NCBI GenBank assembly: GCA_902461995.1
Contig: CABQAA010000081.1
Coordinates: 1 to 8,302, forward strand
DNA from: an uncultured Oscillospiraceae bacterium
GTDB taxonomy: Bacteria > Bacillota > Clostridia > Oscillospirales > Acutalibacteraceae
Direction of reading: 5' to 3'
Length of the DNA: 8,302 nucleotides
In this document: piece by piece, positions 6,067 through 8,302 of the stretch
How positions within the stretch are numbered: position 1 is the stretch's first letter
Layout of the letters: each line of letters begins with the position of its first letter
Notes under the pieces: model-generated
What the model was told of the DNA's origin: nothing
The model's database searches: none
The model's input: the letters and a program-made list of their open reading frames with translations, nothing else
Translations under genes and position numbers: made by a program

Positions 6067-7134
6067 ATGGGAAATGCAACCGTTTTGAATCGCCGTGCAT
6101 GCCGGACGGTGACCGCCGGCGGCGTTGCCATCGGCGGGACTTCGCCGGTTACGGTGCAGTCCATGCTGAATGTCCCGGCCGAGGATGTCGAGGGTAACGT
6201 CCGGCAGGCCAAAGAGCTGTACGCGGCCGGATGCGAGATTCTCCGGGTTGCCGTGCCTAACCGGGAGGCTGTCCGGCTGATCCCGGCCATTAAAGAAGCC
6301 GTGCCGCTGCCGCTGGTGGCGGATATTCATTTCGATTACCGTCTCGCCCTGGAATCTGCCGCCGCCGGTGTGGATAAAATCCGGATCAATCCGGGCAACA
6401 TCGGGGGAGAGGACCGGGTCAAGGCCGTGGCCGATGCCTGCCGGACGCGGGGAATCCCCATCCGGGTGGGGGTAAACGCGGGATCCCTGGAAAAGGAGAT
6501 ATTGGCTCGATACGGCCATCCGACTCCGGAAGCCCTGCGGGACAGCGCCTTATTTCATGCGTCTTTGCTGGAAAAAGCGGATTTTGACGACATCGTTCTG
6601 TCTCTCAAATCCTCTGACGTCAAAACCATGGTGGAGGCTTATCGCCTGACGGCGGCGGCCTGCGCTTATCCGCTCCACCTCGGTGTGACCGAGGCGGGAA
6701 CCGAGCGGATCGGGCTGCTCAAATCCGCCGCCGGGATCGGATCCTTGCTGCTCGACGGCATCGGGGACACCATTCGGGTCTCCCTGACGGCCGACCCGGT
6801 CAAAGAGGTTCAGGCCGGGATCGATCTGCTCCGCGCCCTGGGGCTTCGTAGCGGCGACGCCATGCTGGTCTCCTGTCCGACCTGCGGCCGGACAAAAATC
6901 GACCTGATCCGCATCGCTTCCGAGGTGGAGGAGCGCCTGCGCACCGTCCACAAACCGGTCACGGTGGCGGTGATGGGCTGTGTTGTCAACGGGCCGGGAG
7001 AGGCCAGGGAAGCCGATATCGGCATCGCTGGCGGCGATGGCAAGGCGGTGCTTTTTAAAAAAGGACAAATCGTGCGCACGATCGAGGAATCGTGCGCGGT
7101 TGAGGAACTGATGAGGGAATTGGAAACGCTATGA
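6067..7134 (+). CDS. ispG: 4-hydroxy-3-methylbut-2-en-1-yl diphosphate synthase (Fe-S enzyme)
   Basis: IspG reductively opens methylerythritol 2,4-cyclodiphosphate to HMBPP, the next-to-last step of the MEP pathway, using a [4Fe-4S] cluster and a reduced ferredoxin or flavodoxin. The 355 residues are the short two-domain bacterial form: a TIM barrel (GGTSPVTVQSMLN near the N-terminus, VADIHFDYRLAL at 84-95, KIRINPGNIG at 104-113) followed by the cluster domain with cluster ligands Cys270, Cys273 (SCPTCGR) and Cys305, plus Glu312 in MGCVVNGPGE. The ATG at 6067 is chosen because of the AAGGAGG site ahead of it. It lies 41 bases after rseP, and its stop overlaps the polC start (ATGA). Near its 3' end, the coding sequence also contains a 9-bp inverted repeat, listed separately. 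Confidence 0.97.
   Translation: MGNATVLNRRACRTVTAGGVAIGGTSPVTVQSMLNVPAEDVEGNVRQAKELYAAGCEILRVAVPNREAVRLIPAIKEAVPLPLVADIHFDYRLALESAAAGVDKIRINPGNIGGEDRVKAVADACRTRGIPIRVGVNAGSLEKEILARYGHPTPEALRDSALFHASLLEKADFDDIVLSLKSSDVKTMVEAYRLTAAACAYPLHLGVTEAGTERIGLLKSAAGIGSLLLDGIGDTIRVSLTADPVKEVQAGIDLLRALGLRSGDAMLVSCPTCGRTKIDLIRIASEVEERLRTVHKPVTVAVMGCVVNGPGEAREADIGIAGGDGKAVLFKKGQIVRTIEESCAVEELMRELETL
7074..7097 (+). other. Hairpin in the 3' end of ispG, just before polC
   Basis: GCGCACGAT (7074-7082) pairs perfectly with ATCGTGCGC (7089-7097) around a 6-base loop, CGAGGA. The left arm also overlaps a 14-bp perfect palindrome, ATCGTGCGCACGAT (7069-7082), so the 10-mer AATCGTGCGC occurs twice (7068-7077 and 7088-7097). 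There is no T run after it, so it is not a terminator. It lies 33 bases before the polC ATG, within the IspG C-terminal codons (IVRTIEESCAVEEL), and could affect mRNA processing or ribosome flow into polC. A coding coincidence is possible. Confidence 0.4.
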
Positions 7135-8302
7135 GCAATGCAACCTTTTCACAGGTGTTCGGCCCCTATATCGCGGATGCGGCGCCTCTGGCTGCCGTGC
7201 AGGGGGCCGTTGTCGATCAAATAGAACTTCACCGGGGCAGCGGCTGGCTTCACGCCCGGCTGCTGCTCGGCTGTTTTACGCCTTTTGAAACCGTCGAGCA
7301 GGCGGAACGGGCGGTCGCCAAAGGCCTCGGTCTCTCTTCGGTGGAATTCCGGCCCGTCTATCCGCCGGATGCTCTCTGCGCGGATTGTTTTCCCACGATT
7401 GTGGCGTTTCTGCGCCGCCGCTGTACGGCGGTCAACGGCACGTTTCAGGATGCCGACTGCCAAATCGAAGGGGAGACGATGACCGTCACGCTCCGTCATG
7501 GTGGCCTGAATGTCCTGCAAACCACCAAGACCGACGTCGCGTTGGGGGCGCTGATTACGGAGCTGTTCGGACGGCGGATGTCCCTCGTTTTAAACGGGGA
7601 AGAGAAGGTGGATGAACAGGACGAGGGCTACCGCAAAATGATGGAGGCTGCCGAGCAGGAGGCTGCCATGCGGGAGAGGGCCCGGGCGGAACAAATGGCG
7701 TCTATGCGGCCGAGTTCTCCCGCCTCCGGCGCGCCTGCCGGCCCTGCCGAAGTCCCGAAGCCCAAGAAGCCGGCCGATCCCTCGCAGCCTCCCGCTGACG
7801 GTCTGCCGATTTATCTCGAATCGGCCAAGGCCCTGTTCGGCCCCATCCCGAGAGAAAGGCCGACCCCTTTACGCGGCTTGACCGACGACGGCGGAAACGT
7901 CACGGTCTGGGGCGAGGTCTTTGAGTACGAAACCCGGGCGTTCCGGGACGGTACCCGGATCCGTCATACTTTTTCCGTAACCGACGGGACAAGCTCGGTC
8001 ACGGTGATTCTCTGGACCGACACCAAGCGGGACAAAGCCAAGCTCGAGGCGATGGAAGCGGTTAAGAAGGGCGTCTGCCTTCTCATCAGCGGCCTGTATG
8101 AATTCGATGTATTCGCCAAATGCCAGGTGCTCGCTCCCAAATCCATGGCCATCGTGGCACGTTACGTCAAGCAGGATACCGCATCTGAAAAGCGGGTGGA
8201 GCTGCATCTACATACCAAAATGTCCGCTATGGACGCCGTGTCCGACGCCGAGGCGCTGATTTCCCGCGCCGCCTCCTGGGGGCACAAGGCCATCGCCATC
8301 AC
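7131..8302 (+). CDS. polC: DNA polymerase III PolC, N-terminal part (3' end outside window)
   Basis: PolC is the replicative DNA polymerase of low-GC Gram-positive bacteria and relatives. The frame is open from ATG 7131 to the window edge (390 full codons plus two bases). In order: an N-terminal region (about 1-155) resembling the PolC-specific N-terminal domains; a charged helical linker (about 160-190) followed by a Pro/Ala/Lys-rich disordered stretch (about 194-226); LPIYLESAKALFGPIPRERPTPL; an OB-fold domain (about 257-342, beginning VTVWGEVFEYETRAF, with FSVTDGTSSVTVILW); and the start of the PHP domain, RVELHLHTKMSAMDAV, with His359 and His361 of the metal site. The exonuclease, palm and zinc-finger parts lie beyond the window. 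The start overlaps the ispG stop by ATGA and has only a weak GGA site (7122-7124), implying translational coupling. Confidence 0.94.
   Translation, partial: MSNATFSQVFGPYIADAAPLAAVQGAVVDQIELHRGSGWLHARLLLGCFTPFETVEQAERAVAKGLGLSSVEFRPVYPPDALCADCFPTIVAFLRRRCTAVNGTFQDADCQIEGETMTVTLRHGGLNVLQTTKTDVALGALITELFGRRMSLVLNGEEKVDEQDEGYRKMMEAAEQEAAMRERARAEQMASMRPSSPASGAPAGPAEVPKPKKPADPSQPPADGLPIYLESAKALFGPIPRERPTPLRGLTDDGGNVTVWGEVFEYETRAFRDGTRIRHTFSVTDGTSSVTVILWTDTKRDKAKLEAMEAVKKGVCLLISGLYEFDVFAKCQVLAPKSMAIVARYVKQDTASEKRVELHLHTKMSAMDAVSDAEALISRAASWGHKAIAI

Noticed and set aside
3476..6100. An 874-codon open frame on the - strand across dxr and rseP, and similar long - strand frames over 541-1407, 1283-2764 and 2731-3570
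   Set aside because: They lie opposite clearly conserved genes, have His/Gln/Arg/Gly-rich compositions with no recognisable domain, and are explained by the codon use of the real genes, which leaves few stop codons in that antisense frame.
7131..7134. Absence of proS between ispG and polC as a possible gene loss
   Set aside because: The proS insertion is a feature of Bacillus-like clusters. As I recall, ispG directly next to polC is common in Clostridia, so this is probably the ordinary order.
6067..7150. Shared AATGCAACC near the start codons of ispG and polC (both proteins begin M-x-N-A-T)
   Set aside because: A 9-base match in start regions without further similarity is probably coincidence; the proteins diverge at once.

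Overview
This window looks like a chromosomal housekeeping segment of a moderately GC-rich Gram-positive (Bacillota) bacterium. The main taxonomic evidence is a PolC-type DNA polymerase III gene (OB domain, then a PHP domain with an HLHT motif) placed at the end of a pyrH-frr-uppS-cdsA-dxr-rseP-ispG cluster. This order, with ispG directly joined to polC, recalls GC-rich Clostridia such as the Oscillospirales; a Negativicutes host is less likely but possible. The finer assignment is inference from gene order and protein style, not from a database search.

Layout, all genes on the + strand. 1-291 is the C-terminal end of ilvD (branched-chain amino acid synthesis), closed by a strong intrinsic terminator at 296-326. 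292-564 is a 273-base gap. It holds that terminator, a small perfect inverted repeat, a good sigma-A-type promoter (414-442), and a transcribed leader with nested and mutually exclusive G-tract/C-tract pairings (461-525) that overlaps a 15-codon open frame. From 565 to the right edge runs one tightly packed operon: pyrH (UMP kinase), frr (ribosome recycling factor), uppS (undecaprenyl diphosphate synthase), cdsA (CDP-diacylglycerol synthase), dxr (first committed MEP-pathway enzyme), rseP (site-2 protease), ispG (late MEP-pathway Fe-S enzyme) and the 5' part of polC (390 codons visible, running off the window).

The genes supply envelope growth and replication together. Dxr and IspG make isoprenoid precursors, UppS turns them into the C55 carrier lipid for wall synthesis, CdsA makes the activated phospholipid precursor, PyrH makes UDP for nucleic acids and wall sugars, Frr recycles ribosomes, RseP cleaves membrane regulators and signal-peptide remnants, and PolC is the replicative polymerase. 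Gene spacing is short, and there are two coupled joints: dxr/rseP abut with no spacer, and ispG/polC overlap by ATGA.

I see no mobile element, CRISPR array, tRNA, rRNA or clearly new multigene system. The most interesting unexplained part is the pyrH leader (about 450-564), followed by a 9-bp hairpin at the ispG/polC joint and a short Pro/Trp-rich insertion in Dxr.
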